From the NCBI GenBank assembly GCA_964494395.1, contig CAZBTI010000057.1, positions 1 to 20,049 on the forward strand: a stretch of 20,049 bases of DNA. Reading direction: 5' to 3'. The translations under genes were made by a program, and so were the position numbers. Source of the stretch: SHLQ01 sp964494395 (GTDB lineage Bacteria > Actinomycetota > Acidimicrobiia > Acidimicrobiales > SHLQ01). The first letter of the stretch is position 1, and each line of letters begins with the position of its first letter. Below, piece after piece: positions 7,482-15,198 of the stretch. The notes beneath the pieces are model-generated. The model made no database searches and was not told the origin of the DNA. It worked only from the letters and a program-made list of their open reading frames with translations.

Positions 7482-8975
7482 TTAGGTGGCGATCAGGCCT
7501 TCGATCGGTGCAGCTCCAGAGTCGAGAACTTCGCTCGATGGGATACCGAACCACTGCTCGGCAATCGTGGAGTAGTACTGCTCGAAGTCGACCGTGGCGA
7601 CGAGGTTGCCGTCGTCGAGGTTTGTGAGCGACGGAGCTTCGCCGTGGACCCCGGCGTTTACCGGTCCGCTCAGGATGGCCATGCCGGCCTGTCCATGATC
7701 GGTGCCGCCTCGGTTCTCGGTGACTCTGCGTCCGAATTCACTCGTGGTGCACACCAATGTCGAGTCGGCGTGGCCCGAGTCTTCGAGGTCGGAGAGGAAC
7801 GCTCCCATGGAGTCACCGAGTTGTTCGAGCAGGTTGTTGTGCGTACCGAGTTGATTGCTGTGCGTGTCGAAGCCGCCGTGGGTGATGTGGATGACGCGCA
7901 GGCCCGCTTCCTGACGGATGAGTTCACTCGCTGCCCCGAACGAGTCGCCGAGTTGATGGCGGGGATAGGCCTCGCGAATTCGGTCCTCGTCGATCTCGGC
8001 GAGTGTTCGGCCAAAGCTCAAGGTGTCAGATAGTCCGCTTCGAGCACCGGTCATTCTCTGGTTCATCGAATCGCCGCTCATGGTTGCGGGCATGTCCGAT
8101 CCCGTAGCCATGACGTTCATTGCCCGCCGCATGTTTGCATAGAACGGTTCCTCGCTTTGCAAGAACCAACCCGCCCGCATATCGCTCAGCCCAATCGTCA
8201 CGGCATTATCGGCCCGCAGAGCTGGGCTGGCGTTGGAACCAATGGAGACACCGGTGATTGGTTGGTCGGTCGCCAACTGATCGCAGAGACGTCCAAAGAA
8301 GCCGGTGAAGGGGATGTCTCGGCCAGAGGACTTGCCAGCCCACCAACGACGTTCCATCTCGAAGTGGCTACCGTCGGGGTTTCCCATCGTGCCGAGTCCA
8401 ACGACTGCGGCGAGCCCATGGCCAGCCAGGCCGGCGAGGCGGGGGTTCCAGCCGAACTCGGGGGTGAAGGCGAGCAGTTCTTCGTCGGGGATGTGCACGC
8501 TTTCGCGGCTGTCGTACAAGACGCCCGCTTCTCGGGGGACGAGCGTCGCCAAGCCGTCGTTGCCACCTTGCAACTCGACGACGACGAGGGTGCGGTTGCT
8601 CACGTCGGCGCTCGCTGGCAGTGGTCGTGCGTTTGTCATGACCGGTGGATCGACTTCGGCCGCAGGCGAAGAGGTGGTCTCTTGTGGGGCCGCTGTAGGG
8701 CTTGCCACTTCATCGCCATTGCGGAGCAAGTAGCTACCGCCCGCAACGGCTGCGCCCGCAGCGACGGCGAGACCGAGGAAGTTGCGGCGACTCGTTCGCA
8801 TCCTCGAGTCTCGTGGGGCCGTGTACAGGGCCTGTTTCAGTGGCACGAGTTCGGTACCAGCGCTCAAGCCTTCAGTGTTCACCGTTTCGGCGCTTACGAC
8901 TTCAGCGCTCACCGGTTCGGGAGTTGTTGGCTTGGGGGACTCTTTGGGATACCAGTCGGGTGTGTAGTCGTTCAT
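7482..8975 (-). CDS. DUF1501 family protein with internal Tat signal
   Basis: The 497-aa protein belongs to DUF1501, an exported family related to the sulfatase/alkaline phosphatase fold. Conserved blocks: VVVELQGGNDGL (about 132-143), GSHFEMERRWW (about 203-213), GGFDTHSNQ (about 368-376), TSEFGRR (about 412-418) and GGTDHGQ (about 424-430). A twin-arginine motif SRRNFLG (62-68) followed by a hydrophobic Ala/Gly stretch marks Tat export. It is preceded by an unusual 58-residue Pro/Glu/Thr-rich leader with a repeating VSAE element. The long start (ATG 8975) is favoured because AGGA lies 8 nt upstream, overlapping the DUF1800 stop. An internal ATG at 8801 would give a normal-length Tat signal but has only a GAGG touching it. 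The DUF1800-DUF1501 pairing is a known one, of unknown biochemical role. Confidence 0.9.
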   Translation of the reverse strand: MNDYTPDWYPKESPKPTTPEPVSAEVVSAETVNTEGLSAGTELVPLKQALYTAPRDSRMRTSRRNFLGLAVAAGAAVAGGSYLLRNGDEVASPTAAPQETTSSPAAEVDPPVMTNARPLPASADVSNRTLVVVELQGGNDGLATLVPREAGVLYDSRESVHIPDEELLAFTPEFGWNPRLAGLAGHGLAAVVGLGTMGNPDGSHFEMERRWWAGKSSGRDIPFTGFFGRLCDQLATDQPITGVSIGSNASPALRADNAVTIGLSDMRAGWFLQSEEPFYANMRRAMNVMATGSDMPATMSGDSMNQRMTGARSGLSDTLSFGRTLAEIDEDRIREAYPRHQLGDSFGAASELIRQEAGLRVIHITHGGFDTHSNQLGTHNNLLEQLGDSMGAFLSDLEDSGHADSTLVCTTSEFGRRVTENRGGTDHGQAGMAILSGPVNAGVHGEAPSLTNLDDGNLVATVDFEQYYSTIAEQWFGIPSSEVLDSGAAPIEGLIAT

Positions 8976-8985
8976 GATGGGCGTC

Positions 8986-10227
8986 CTAGATGAGTGAGAA
9001 CTCGGGTGAGAGCATCGCGGTTACCAAGAGCAGTTCGAGGCCGTTGTCATATTCGGTTTGAGTCTCGATGGCGGCGTCGAGAGCCGCTGCGGTGCTTTGG
9101 GAAACCTCTGGGATGCCGAGGTGGGTAAGGACGGCTTCTCGGGTGGGAGCGAGTGTGTTGAGTAGGTTCTCTGGAAGGTGCCAGTTCAAGATGGCATTGC
9201 CGCGGTTCATAATTTGGGTGGCTGAACTCCAGCGATCGTCGTCGGGCCAACCAGCAACGTTCGGCGGTAGGAACGGCACTTGGCCGCTCGCAAAGATCTG
9301 CCAGAATTCGAATCCGTTCTCTCCGAGTCGAGGAATGCCTGAGGCAGTGGCAGCGCCGACGAACCATTCGATGGGTTGACGGGTGCGGCGACCTCGGGCG
9401 TTGACGAAGTCTTCGTGATGCAGGATCTCTGAAATGAGTGGGCGGATCTCCCAATTATTGTTTCGGAGCGTCTGGCCGAGTTGCGCCCGTCGCTCGCTGG
9501 TGAGTTCGGTCGAGACCAGATGGGCGTGTATTCGGGCCGCCACATGGTCGGCGCATGCGGGGTGGGCAAGGACGGTGTCGACGTAGGAGCCGAGATCCCA
9601 GTTTCGACGGGTGCCGAGGAACTCGACCGGTCGGCTGTAGTGGTACTCGGGTTCGAAGCTGACGACGCTCGTCTCATAATCGACTCTCCAACCCGAGAGG
9701 ATGCGTGCTCCGGCTCGCACGTCGTCTTCGGTGTAGCCGTTGCCCCGGCCGAGCATGAAGATTTCAAGGAACTCTCGACTGAGGTTCTCGTTCGGCGAGT
9801 CGCCGCGGGATCCATCACCATCGAGGTAACGCAACATGGCACCATCGACGAGAATGTCGCGAGCGAAGTCTCTGAAGTTGCCAAGCGCGTGGCGGCGGAT
9901 GAGGTGATTTTGGCGAACCATGAGCTGGGCACTTGCCTTGTCCCTGCTCGAAGTGAAGTGTCCGTGCCAGAACCAGGTCATTCGTTCATGGAGGCTGGTG
10001 CTCGGCGACAGCATCTGATCGATCCACTCGGTCGCCAGGGTGTCCCATTGCACGTCGTCGAAGTTGCGACTCTCCGCTTCTTCTGCCGACAGTGCCCAAC
10101 CGCCGTCGGAAAGCACCTCATCGATGAGGTCGTGGATATCTGAGCGCACCAAACGTTGGACCTGGCCCGGCCGGATGCCGAAGCCGGTGCGGCGTAGCAG
10201 ATGTGCGACTTGCTCAAGACTTGCCAT
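8986..10227 (-). CDS. DUF1800 family protein
   Basis: The 413-aa protein starts MASLEQVAHLLRRTGFG, the characteristic DUF1800 opening (HLLRRxGFG). Further blocks typical of the family follow: MTWFWHGHFTSS (about 104-115), NENLSREFLEIFMLGRGN (about 151-168, with the ExLxRE(F/L)LELFxLG pattern), ARILSGWRV (about 178-186) and PFLPPNVAGWPDD near residue 310. No signal peptide is seen, which is common for this family. The molecular function is unknown; these genes sit next to DUF1501 genes in many bacteria, so the two products are probably partners. It heads the five-gene operon, starting at ATG 10227 with a short GGA 4 nt upstream, and is divergent from the two-component genes with 77 bp between them. 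Confidence 0.88.
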   Translation of the reverse strand: MASLEQVAHLLRRTGFGIRPGQVQRLVRSDIHDLIDEVLSDGGWALSAEEAESRNFDDVQWDTLATEWIDQMLSPSTSLHERMTWFWHGHFTSSRDKASAQLMVRQNHLIRRHALGNFRDFARDILVDGAMLRYLDGDGSRGDSPNENLSREFLEIFMLGRGNGYTEDDVRAGARILSGWRVDYETSVVSFEPEYHYSRPVEFLGTRRNWDLGSYVDTVLAHPACADHVAARIHAHLVSTELTSERRAQLGQTLRNNNWEIRPLISEILHHEDFVNARGRRTRQPIEWFVGAATASGIPRLGENGFEFWQIFASGQVPFLPPNVAGWPDDDRWSSATQIMNRGNAILNWHLPENLLNTLAPTREAVLTHLGIPEVSQSTAAALDAAIETQTEYDNGLELLLVTAMLSPEFSLI

Positions 10228-10271
10228 AGTTCCGTTCTACTTACACATTAGTGAACTGGTCGTGAAGAGGT

Positions 10272-10290
10272 TCTTCATGGTGTCTTCATG
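10272..10290 (+). promoter_or_regulatory. candidate response-regulator box (direct repeat)
   Basis: The octamer TCTTCATG occurs at 10272-10279 and again at 10283-10290, an 11-bp period that puts both copies on the same DNA face. This is the usual geometry of OmpR/PhoB-type tandem sites. It covers the -35 position of a possible TATCTG -10 (10294-10299) for the response regulator gene, and it lies in the only intergenic space shared with the divergent DUF1800 operon. Autoregulation and control of that operon by the adjacent regulator are inferred. Confidence 0.45.
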
Positions 10291-10304
10291 AAGTATCTGG
10301 CACC

Positions 10305-10997
10305 ATGACCCATATGCGCATCTTGGTGGTTGAAGACGATGCTCCACTAGCTGAGGTTCTTCAGCGCGGGTTGAGCGAAGACGGCTATGCCACCGATGTG
10401 GCTGGCAAGTTGGTCGACGCAGCCCACCTGGTGGATTCGAACAGCTACGACCTGATCATCTTGGATCGGGGTCTTCCCGACGGTGACGGACGGACGTTGT
10501 GCGCCGACATGCGCGAACGCGGTGACGGTACGGCCGTGTTGATGTTGACCGCCCGCGATGGTCTGGGCGACAAGGTCGAGGGGCTCGACGCGGGCGCGGA
10601 TGACTATCTGACGAAGCCGTTCGATTTCCCCGAGCTCACCGCACGAATTCGTGCGCTCCTTCGCCGGCCTGCCGACTCGCAGAAACCCATCCTTGCCCAC
10701 GGTGCAATCGAGATGGATCCAGCGAGTCGTCGGGTATCGCGGTCATCGATCACGATTCCCCTCACCGCTCGTGAGTTTGCTCTACTTGAACGGATGTTGC
10801 GGGCTCCAGGGGATACTCATGCGCGGACCGACCTGCTCGAGAGCGTGTGGGATGCGAATTACGACGGATTGTCGAACGTGGTCGATGTGCACATCGCAAA
10901 TCTGCGTCGCAAGCTCGAACTGCCTGGACTAGATGATCCAATCGAGACCGTCCGCGGTGTGGGGTATCGCCTCACCCCGCTTGGGGGAGCGGCATGA
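10305..10997 (+). CDS. OmpR-family response regulator
   Basis: The 230-aa protein has a receiver domain (about 4-118) and a winged-helix trans_reg_C DNA-binding domain (about 130-225). The receiver has the acidic pair D11/D12 (VVEDD), phospho-acceptor D54 (IILDRGLPDGDG), T82 and K104 (LTKPF), so all functional residues are present. The output domain shows LTAREFALLERML and the recognition-helix region VVDVHIANLRRKLE, ending in TVRGVGYRL. It overlaps the sensor kinase gene by 4 nt (ATGA), forming an obvious pair. Translation may begin at ATG 10305 or three codons later at 10314 (MRILVVEDD); neither has a clear Shine-Dalgarno. A phased direct repeat just upstream is a likely autoregulatory site. 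Its target genes may include the divergent DUF1800 operon and the downstream lipoprotein. Confidence 0.93.
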   Translation: MTHMRILVVEDDAPLAEVLQRGLSEDGYATDVAGKLVDAAHLVDSNSYDLIILDRGLPDGDGRTLCADMRERGDGTAVLMLTARDGLGDKVEGLDAGADDYLTKPFDFPELTARIRALLRRPADSQKPILAHGAIEMDPASRRVSRSSITIPLTAREFALLERMLRAPGDTHARTDLLESVWDANYDGLSNVVDVHIANLRRKLELPGLDDPIETVRGVGYRLTPLGGAA

Positions 10998-12193
10998 ACC
11001 TGCAACGCATTCGGATTCAACTCACCGCGCTATATGCACTCCTCGCTGCGCTGGCCGTTGGTTTGCTCGCGTGGATTGCGATCTCGACCGGTGGAGATCG
11101 CATCATCGAATCGGCCGAGCGCGAGGCCGAGAACGTGGTTCGTGAACTGGCGATCATCGGGTTCGATACGAGCGGCGCCGATTTCAGCCAAGATGTCGAA
11201 CCCTTCAACACGTGGCGGGTCAACCCCGTCGACGAATGGGACTTCAGCTACGGCACCACGTGGATTGAGCCCCCAATCCGCACGATGGCTCAGGAGGCAC
11301 TGAATCGAGGTCGACCGACCTTTATCGAGTTCGAACAAGATGGTCCGTTGCTCGCCTACGTCGAGCCAGTCGAGGCAATTCCGAACGAGGTCGTGCTGAC
11401 CGTTGTCGATCTCAACCCCTTCGTGCGTGACCGCCAGGCGTTTCAGCGCAACGTGATTCTCGCTGCACTTGGGGGGATCGTCGCCACGACCGCAGCGGCG
11501 TGGTTCGTCGCAGGTGGAGCGCTTCGCCCGGCACGTTCGGCCATGGCCCGTCAGCGAGACTTCATCGCCGACGCCGCCCACGAGCTACGCACACCGCTCG
11601 CGGTCATTCGGGCGTCGGCGAGTCATTCGCTGTCGAAGGAACGAGAGAATGCAGAATACAAACAAGCATTGGCCGAGATTCTGACCGCCACCGAGCGCGC
11701 TGGCTCTGGTGTGGGCGAGTTGCTCGAGTTGGCCCGCCTCGACGCCGGACAAGCGCAGCCTCGTAAGGCTCCGCTCCGCATCGACCTACTCGTCGAAGAG
11801 GTTGCGGCGAGTGTGCGAGTCGATGACGTCGAAGTTGTTGCGCATGCAGCCGAAGCAATCGTGGTCGATGCCGACTATGCGCTGCTCCGCCAGGTTGCCG
11901 AGAACCTCACGCACAACGCCGCATCACGGGCGAGCCACGTAGAGCTATCGGTCGTCAAAATGGGCGATCTCGTAACGCTGCAGATCTCCGATGATGGCCC
12001 GGGCTTCGATGAGGAGATCCTTCCTCACGTGTTCGAGCGGTTCCGCCGTGGCGACAACCGAGGTTCCACCGGCCTCGGCATGGCGATCGCAAAATCGATC
12101 GTCGAAGCTCACGGCGGCTCGGTATCAGCAGCAAACAACAGTGCGGGCGGCGCGATTGTGAAGCTAAACCTCGACGCTTCGAAAGGCGCCTAG
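10994..12193 (+). CDS. sensor histidine kinase
   Basis: The 399-aa protein is a membrane sensor of the partner regulator. TM1 spans about 11-30 and TM2 about 153-175, enclosing a roughly 120-residue extracytoplasmic domain rich in acidic and aromatic residues that I cannot assign to a known sensor family. TM2 is followed almost directly by the dimerisation/phospho-acceptor helix (RDFIADAAHELRTPL, H196) with little room for a full HAMP domain. The HATPase_c domain shows the N box (ENLTHNAAS), the G1 motif DDGPGFDE (333-340), the F box FERFRRGDN and the G2 motif GSTGLGMAIA. Everything needed for autophosphorylation is present. The gene is coupled to the response regulator by a 4-nt overlap and is followed by a strong inverted repeat. 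The signal is unknown; envelope stress is a guess from the neighbourhood. Confidence 0.92.
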   Translation: MNLQRIRIQLTALYALLAALAVGLLAWIAISTGGDRIIESAEREAENVVRELAIIGFDTSGADFSQDVEPFNTWRVNPVDEWDFSYGTTWIEPPIRTMAQEALNRGRPTFIEFEQDGPLLAYVEPVEAIPNEVVLTVVDLNPFVRDRQAFQRNVILAALGGIVATTAAAWFVAGGALRPARSAMARQRDFIADAAHELRTPLAVIRASASHSLSKERENAEYKQALAEILTATERAGSGVGELLELARLDAGQAQPRKAPLRIDLLVEEVAASVRVDDVEVVAHAAEAIVVDADYALLRQVAENLTHNAASRASHVELSVVKMGDLVTLQISDDGPGFDEEILPHVFERFRRGDNRGSTGLGMAIAKSIVEAHGGSVSAANNSAGGAIVKLNLDASKGA

Positions 12194-12200
12194 GGATCTG

Positions 12201-12249
12201 GTTCTGTGAAGTCTGAGGACCAGCAGATCGTCCGGAAACTTCACAGAAC
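12201..12249 (+). terminator. strong inverted repeat after the kinase gene
   Basis: GTTCTGTGAAGT (12201-12212) and ACTTCACAGAAC (12238-12249) form a perfect 12-bp stem. The 25-nt loop can form an inner GGAC/GTCC stem. It starts 8 nt after the kinase stop. No T-run follows, so it may be a factor-assisted terminator, an RNA-processing site, or an operator for the lipoprotein promoter that lies 40 bp downstream. Confidence 0.5.
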
Positions 12250-12289
12250 GACTAGCGGCGAGCTATCCCGATAGCCCAAAGGCCACTGC

Positions 12290-12295
12290 TACCAT
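12290..12295 (+). promoter_or_regulatory. -10 element upstream of the leader ORF and lipoprotein gene
   Basis: TACCAT fits TANNNT and ends 8 nt before the ATG at 12304. It is the same hexamer as that before the vanZ-like gene and is followed by a similar AT-rich stretch. No convincing -35 was found. Confidence 0.35.
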
Positions 12296-12303
12296 TTGAA
12301 AAC

Positions 12304-12381
12304 ATGGCCCAAGTAGTTGCAGCCCGCGCGAGTCTCGACTTCGTGCTCACACATTCCGGACAGGTTGGTGCAACACCGTGA
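12304..12381 (+). CDS. possible 25-aa leader peptide overlapping the lipoprotein start
   Basis: An open frame of 25 codons (MAQVVAARASLDFVLTHSGQ, then VGATP) begins 8 nt after a TANNNT -10 and ends in a TGA that overlaps the ATG of the lipoprotein gene (TGATG). The geometry suggests a leaderless small ORF that delivers ribosomes to the next start, which itself has no good Shine-Dalgarno. It has no codon runs that would suggest attenuation. It could be a chance frame; ribosome profiling would decide. Confidence 0.3.
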   Translation: MAQVVAARASLDFVLTHSGQVGATP

Positions 12382-13262
12382 TGAACCGCAGCCTGAAACT
12401 CCGCTGGATTCTCCCGGTCATCGGAGCACTGTTCCTCGCTGGTTGTAGCGACCCAGCGACCGAATCGCTGGCCGCCGATGTTTCATCTCCAACGACCGCG
12501 GTCGAAAGTAGCGCAACGGTCGACGACCCGACGACCACTACCGCAGCGCCAACGACGGCCACTGACGAAGCCTCAGATTCCGAGCCAGATTCAGATTCAG
12601 CGTCGGACTCAGAACAGCCAGCAGCACCACCACCGCCGCTCGAACCCAACGCTGGTCCCTCTTCGGTGGTCGAAGAAACCACTCGCCCTGCGTGGATTTC
12701 ACGCCGGTTCATGACCGCCACCGAAATCGAACTCTCCTGGTCGGCGCAAGAGGGGGCTGACGCCTACGAGATTCACCGAATCGAAAGCGAGAGCGAATCC
12801 CCGCCGAGCGCCGAGGAACTGGCCACCACCACCTTGATCAATTCTGCACGCGATGAAGCTGGTGTCTTCCTCGACGACGGAGTCACCCCCGACACGAGAT
12901 ACTGGTACGGCATCCGGTCTGTCGACGAAGCTGGCGCCCAACTCTCGATCGGTTGGCATCGCGCCGCAGCGGTCACCGACGAAGAACCTCCCGCTCCTGT
13001 CGAGTTGGATTTCGAACTCACGAACGGCGCTGTGGAGCTTTCGTGGAACCAACCCGATGAGAATTTCGAACTCCATGCCTTTCGAGTACTGCGAAGTGTT
13101 GGGGACGAAGAACCGCAGCTTGTCGTAACCACGTGGAACACCGACCAGACAACCTTTGTCGACATCGATCCTCCAACGGGAACGGTCTCCTATTTTGTCC
13201 AGGCGGTCGACTTCCACTGGAACGAATCAGATCGAACCGAGGTCGCGGTAGCGATCTCCTAA
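12381..13262 (+). CDS. fibronectin type III domain lipoprotein
   Basis: The protein (293 aa from ATG 12381; the GTG at 12378 adds one residue) begins with a basic n-region, a hydrophobic helix and the lipobox LAGC (C22). It should therefore be anchored to the outer face of the membrane. A low-complexity tether of Ser, Thr, Asp, Glu and Pro follows to about residue 100, including alternating Ser-Asp. Two fibronectin type III-like beta-sandwich modules follow (about 108-200 and 205-293). Each has an ELSW element, DAYEIHRI or LHAFRVLRS strands, and an aromatic near the end (TRYWYGIRSVD, VSYFVQAVD). No catalytic motif is visible, so adhesion or protein-protein contact at the cell surface is likely. 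It lies downstream of the two-component genes on the same strand but behind a strong inverted repeat and its own putative -10. Confidence 0.82.
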   Translation: MNRSLKLRWILPVIGALFLAGCSDPATESLAADVSSPTTAVESSATVDDPTTTTAAPTTATDEASDSEPDSDSASDSEQPAAPPPPLEPNAGPSSVVEETTRPAWISRRFMTATEIELSWSAQEGADAYEIHRIESESESPPSAEELATTTLINSARDEAGVFLDDGVTPDTRYWYGIRSVDEAGAQLSIGWHRAAAVTDEEPPAPVELDFELTNGAVELSWNQPDENFELHAFRVLRSVGDEEPQLVVTTWNTDQTTFVDIDPPTGTVSYFVQAVDFHWNESDRTEVAVAIS

Positions 13263-13278
13263 CCCTCAAATGACCGAA

Positions 13279-13295
13279 GCCGCCCCAAGGGTGGC
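13279..13295 (+). terminator. short GC-rich hairpin after the lipoprotein gene
   Basis: GCCGCCC (13279-13285) can pair with GGGTGGC (13289-13295), including one G-U pair, across a 3-nt loop, 16 nt after the stop. No U-tract follows, so termination is uncertain. Confidence 0.3.
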
Positions 13296-13324
13296 CCCCG
13301 GGTAGCCCGCAACGCAAAGGGCAC

Positions 13325-13330
13325 TACAAT
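13325..13330 (+). promoter_or_regulatory. -10 element upstream of the UPF0104-like gene
   Basis: TACAAT is a near-ideal -10 hexamer. It ends 8 nt before an ATG at 13339 that opens a five-codon frame (MTVVL, stop TGA 13354-13356). That stop overlaps the GTG start of the membrane protein gene. No -35 consensus is evident. Confidence 0.45.
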
Positions 13331-13352
13331 CTGCCCCGATGACGGTAGTCCT

Positions 13353-14435
13353 GTGAGTCCGAGGTTTAGCGGTCCAGCGCTGCGAGTAGCCAAGCTGCTC
13401 GGCTTTGCGTTGGTTCTGCACTTCTTCGTTCTTCCCCAAATTGGCGGGGCACGCGACGCGCTGTCTGTCATTGGCTCGGTAAGTCCGTTCAAATTGAGCT
13501 TGGTCGTGCTGCTCGAGTTCTTTGCGTTCTTGGTGTACGCCTGCTTGACGCTGTTGCTGCTTCCAAAAGAGCATCGACCAGGAATCTGGACCGCGTTCGG
13601 CTCAGTCATGGCCTCGACGGGGGTGAACCACGTGGTGCCCGGGGGTGCTGCGACTACCGCGGCGGTCAACTATCGGCTCTTAGGCCACGCCGGAGTTCCT
13701 CGCTCAGAGCTTCGCTTCGCCCTCGGAACCGAGGCCATTGGGTCCGCTGTCGTCCTCAACGCAATACTTTGGCTGGCGCTAATAGTAGCTATTCCCGCAC
13801 GGGGATTCGATCCACTTTTCGGTACCGCCGCGATCATTGGAGTGGTGTTGATCGGAGGCTTTTCTTTGGTGGTCGCAGCGATGCTGCGAGGACGCGACGC
13901 CTTCGCCAACCACGTGGCTCGCTTGTTGGGTCGGATCCCTAAGGTGGACGAAGAACGAGTTCGTGCGTCGTTGCTCAACATTGCATCCCAGATCAAGGCC
14001 TTGGCCGAAGACCCGAAACGTCTGCGTTTGGTGATCGGGCTTGCCGCCGCAAATTGGCTGTTCGATGCCGCGGCGCTGTGGGTGACGCTCTGGGCATTCG
14101 GGGCGCCTCCCAGCGTTGTGGGGGTGCTCGTGGCCCATGGCCTGGCAAACCTGTTGGCGGCCGTGCCCGTCAGCCCGGGTGGTTTGGGCGTTATCGAAGC
14201 CGTTTTGATCCCCACCTTGGTCGGGTTTGGCACCCCAGCATCGATTGCTTCAGTGGGCGTGGTGGCCTATCGGCTAGCCAACTTCTGGCTGCCGATTCCG
14301 GTGGGAGCAATTGCGTACGTAATCCTCGAGCGACCAGCGCTTGGTGATGCTCGAAGCTTTTTAACTGAACTCAAGAAGCACCTACCAGACCACAAATCTG
14401 TGCAACCGGCAACGGCCGCTATACCCGACGACTGA
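13353..14435 (+). CDS. UPF0104 / lysylphosphatidylglycerol synthase TM-domain family protein
   Basis: The 360-aa integral membrane protein has about seven to eight hydrophobic helices (around 14-31, 46-70, 126-148, 155-178, 224-248, 253-275, 283-325). Family landmarks are NHVVPGGAATTAAVNYRLL (92-110), ANWLFDAAALWVTLWAFG (233-250) and PVSPGGLGVIE (272-282). These match the flippase/TM portion related to MprF, without the C-terminal aminoacyl-transferase domain. Family members are linked to glycolipid or phospholipid handling in the envelope; the substrate here is unknown. GTG 13353 is the first possible start in the frame and has no Shine-Dalgarno, but a five-codon ORF overlaps it, so re-initiation is possible. 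A strong -10 gives it a separate promoter from the lipoprotein gene. Confidence 0.82.
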   Translation: MSPRFSGPALRVAKLLGFALVLHFFVLPQIGGARDALSVIGSVSPFKLSLVVLLEFFAFLVYACLTLLLLPKEHRPGIWTAFGSVMASTGVNHVVPGGAATTAAVNYRLLGHAGVPRSELRFALGTEAIGSAVVLNAILWLALIVAIPARGFDPLFGTAAIIGVVLIGGFSLVVAAMLRGRDAFANHVARLLGRIPKVDEERVRASLLNIASQIKALAEDPKRLRLVIGLAAANWLFDAAALWVTLWAFGAPPSVVGVLVAHGLANLLAAVPVSPGGLGVIEAVLIPTLVGFGTPASIASVGVVAYRLANFWLPIPVGAIAYVILERPALGDARSFLTELKKHLPDHKSVQPATAAIPDD

Positions 14436-14508
14436 GGAGCCTGCGGGCTTCCGGAGTCGGTGTTGAATCTGCTGCGGGCGCCAACAACTGAACGGCCTAC
14501 ATCAGGAC

Positions 14509-15099
14509 TTATGCCTCGGCCGGAGGGGGCTCAGCGGTACCGGTCTCCGGTTCAGTCGACTCAGTTTGAGGCAATCGAAGCTGTCGAAGTTGTGGGCCCT
14601 TAACAGTGAACGTTTCCAGCATCCAGCGCGAGCCGAACCAAAGCGCGACCGTGACCACCGAGGCGCCCAGAGTCTTCAAGAGCACCGCCCCCAGGATCAC
14701 TTCTTCACTGGCAGCAATACCGAGCAGCAGGATAAGGGTGCCCCCCGATGCCAAGAGGAAGGCGATCGCTAGCGCCGAAGCGGCCAAGATTGAGAACACT
14801 CGCCGAGCGCCAATCCAAAATGGAATCTGCCCAGAGCCAGTTCCAGAGACCTCTAGAGCCTTCACCAAACCGGACACTACTGCGGCTCCAATCAGCAGTT
14901 GGCCCTCTGTCTGAAAGGACTCAGCCTGCGCCGAAACCAAGGCGAACATCGCGTCGAAGGCTTCGACGCCCCACTCGAGCAGCTTCCTGCTCGGTGCACC
15001 TGCCACCGGCAATCCAACAGCAAAGCGAGAGAGCACGCTCACCACGAGCAGGGCCAGAACGGTCAAACCCAGCCATTTCGGAAACCTCGCCTCTCGCAT
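14509..15099 (-). CDS. hypothetical membrane protein, 196 aa
   Basis: I do not recognise this protein. It has a short basic start (MREARFPKW), a first hydrophobic helix at about 9-29, and three more segments at about 66-84, 98-127 and 135-156. A cytoplasm-like, Pro/Glu/Thr-rich tail follows from about 170 (ending EPPPAEA). It has no Cys, no obvious catalytic motif and no lipobox. The ATG at 15099 is preceded, 8 nt upstream, by TAGAAT, so it probably has its own near-leaderless promoter rather than depending on the ferrochelatase operon. It is convergent with the UPF0104-like gene. An envelope role is all that can be inferred. Confidence 0.65.
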   Translation of the reverse strand: MREARFPKWLGLTVLALLVVSVLSRFAVGLPVAGAPSRKLLEWGVEAFDAMFALVSAQAESFQTEGQLLIGAAVVSGLVKALEVSGTGSGQIPFWIGARRVFSILAASALAIAFLLASGGTLILLLGIAASEEVILGAVLLKTLGASVVTVALWFGSRWMLETFTVKGPQLRQLRLPQTESTEPETGTAEPPPAEA

Positions 15100-15107
15100 A
15101 ACGGAAA

Positions 15108-15113
15108 ATTCTA
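15108..15113 (-). promoter_or_regulatory. -10 element for the 196-aa membrane protein gene
   Basis: On the minus strand TAGAAT ends 8 nt before the ATG at 15099 and matches TANAAT. No ribosome binding site lies between, consistent with a leaderless or very short leader. Confidence 0.45.
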
Positions 15114-15198
15114 CGCGAAAATAGTGTCCAGCCAGCCACCAGCACTGAATCCGAAACCCAACGTCGGCGAAATGTCCCTTAGGTGTCGATCCAGCCGG

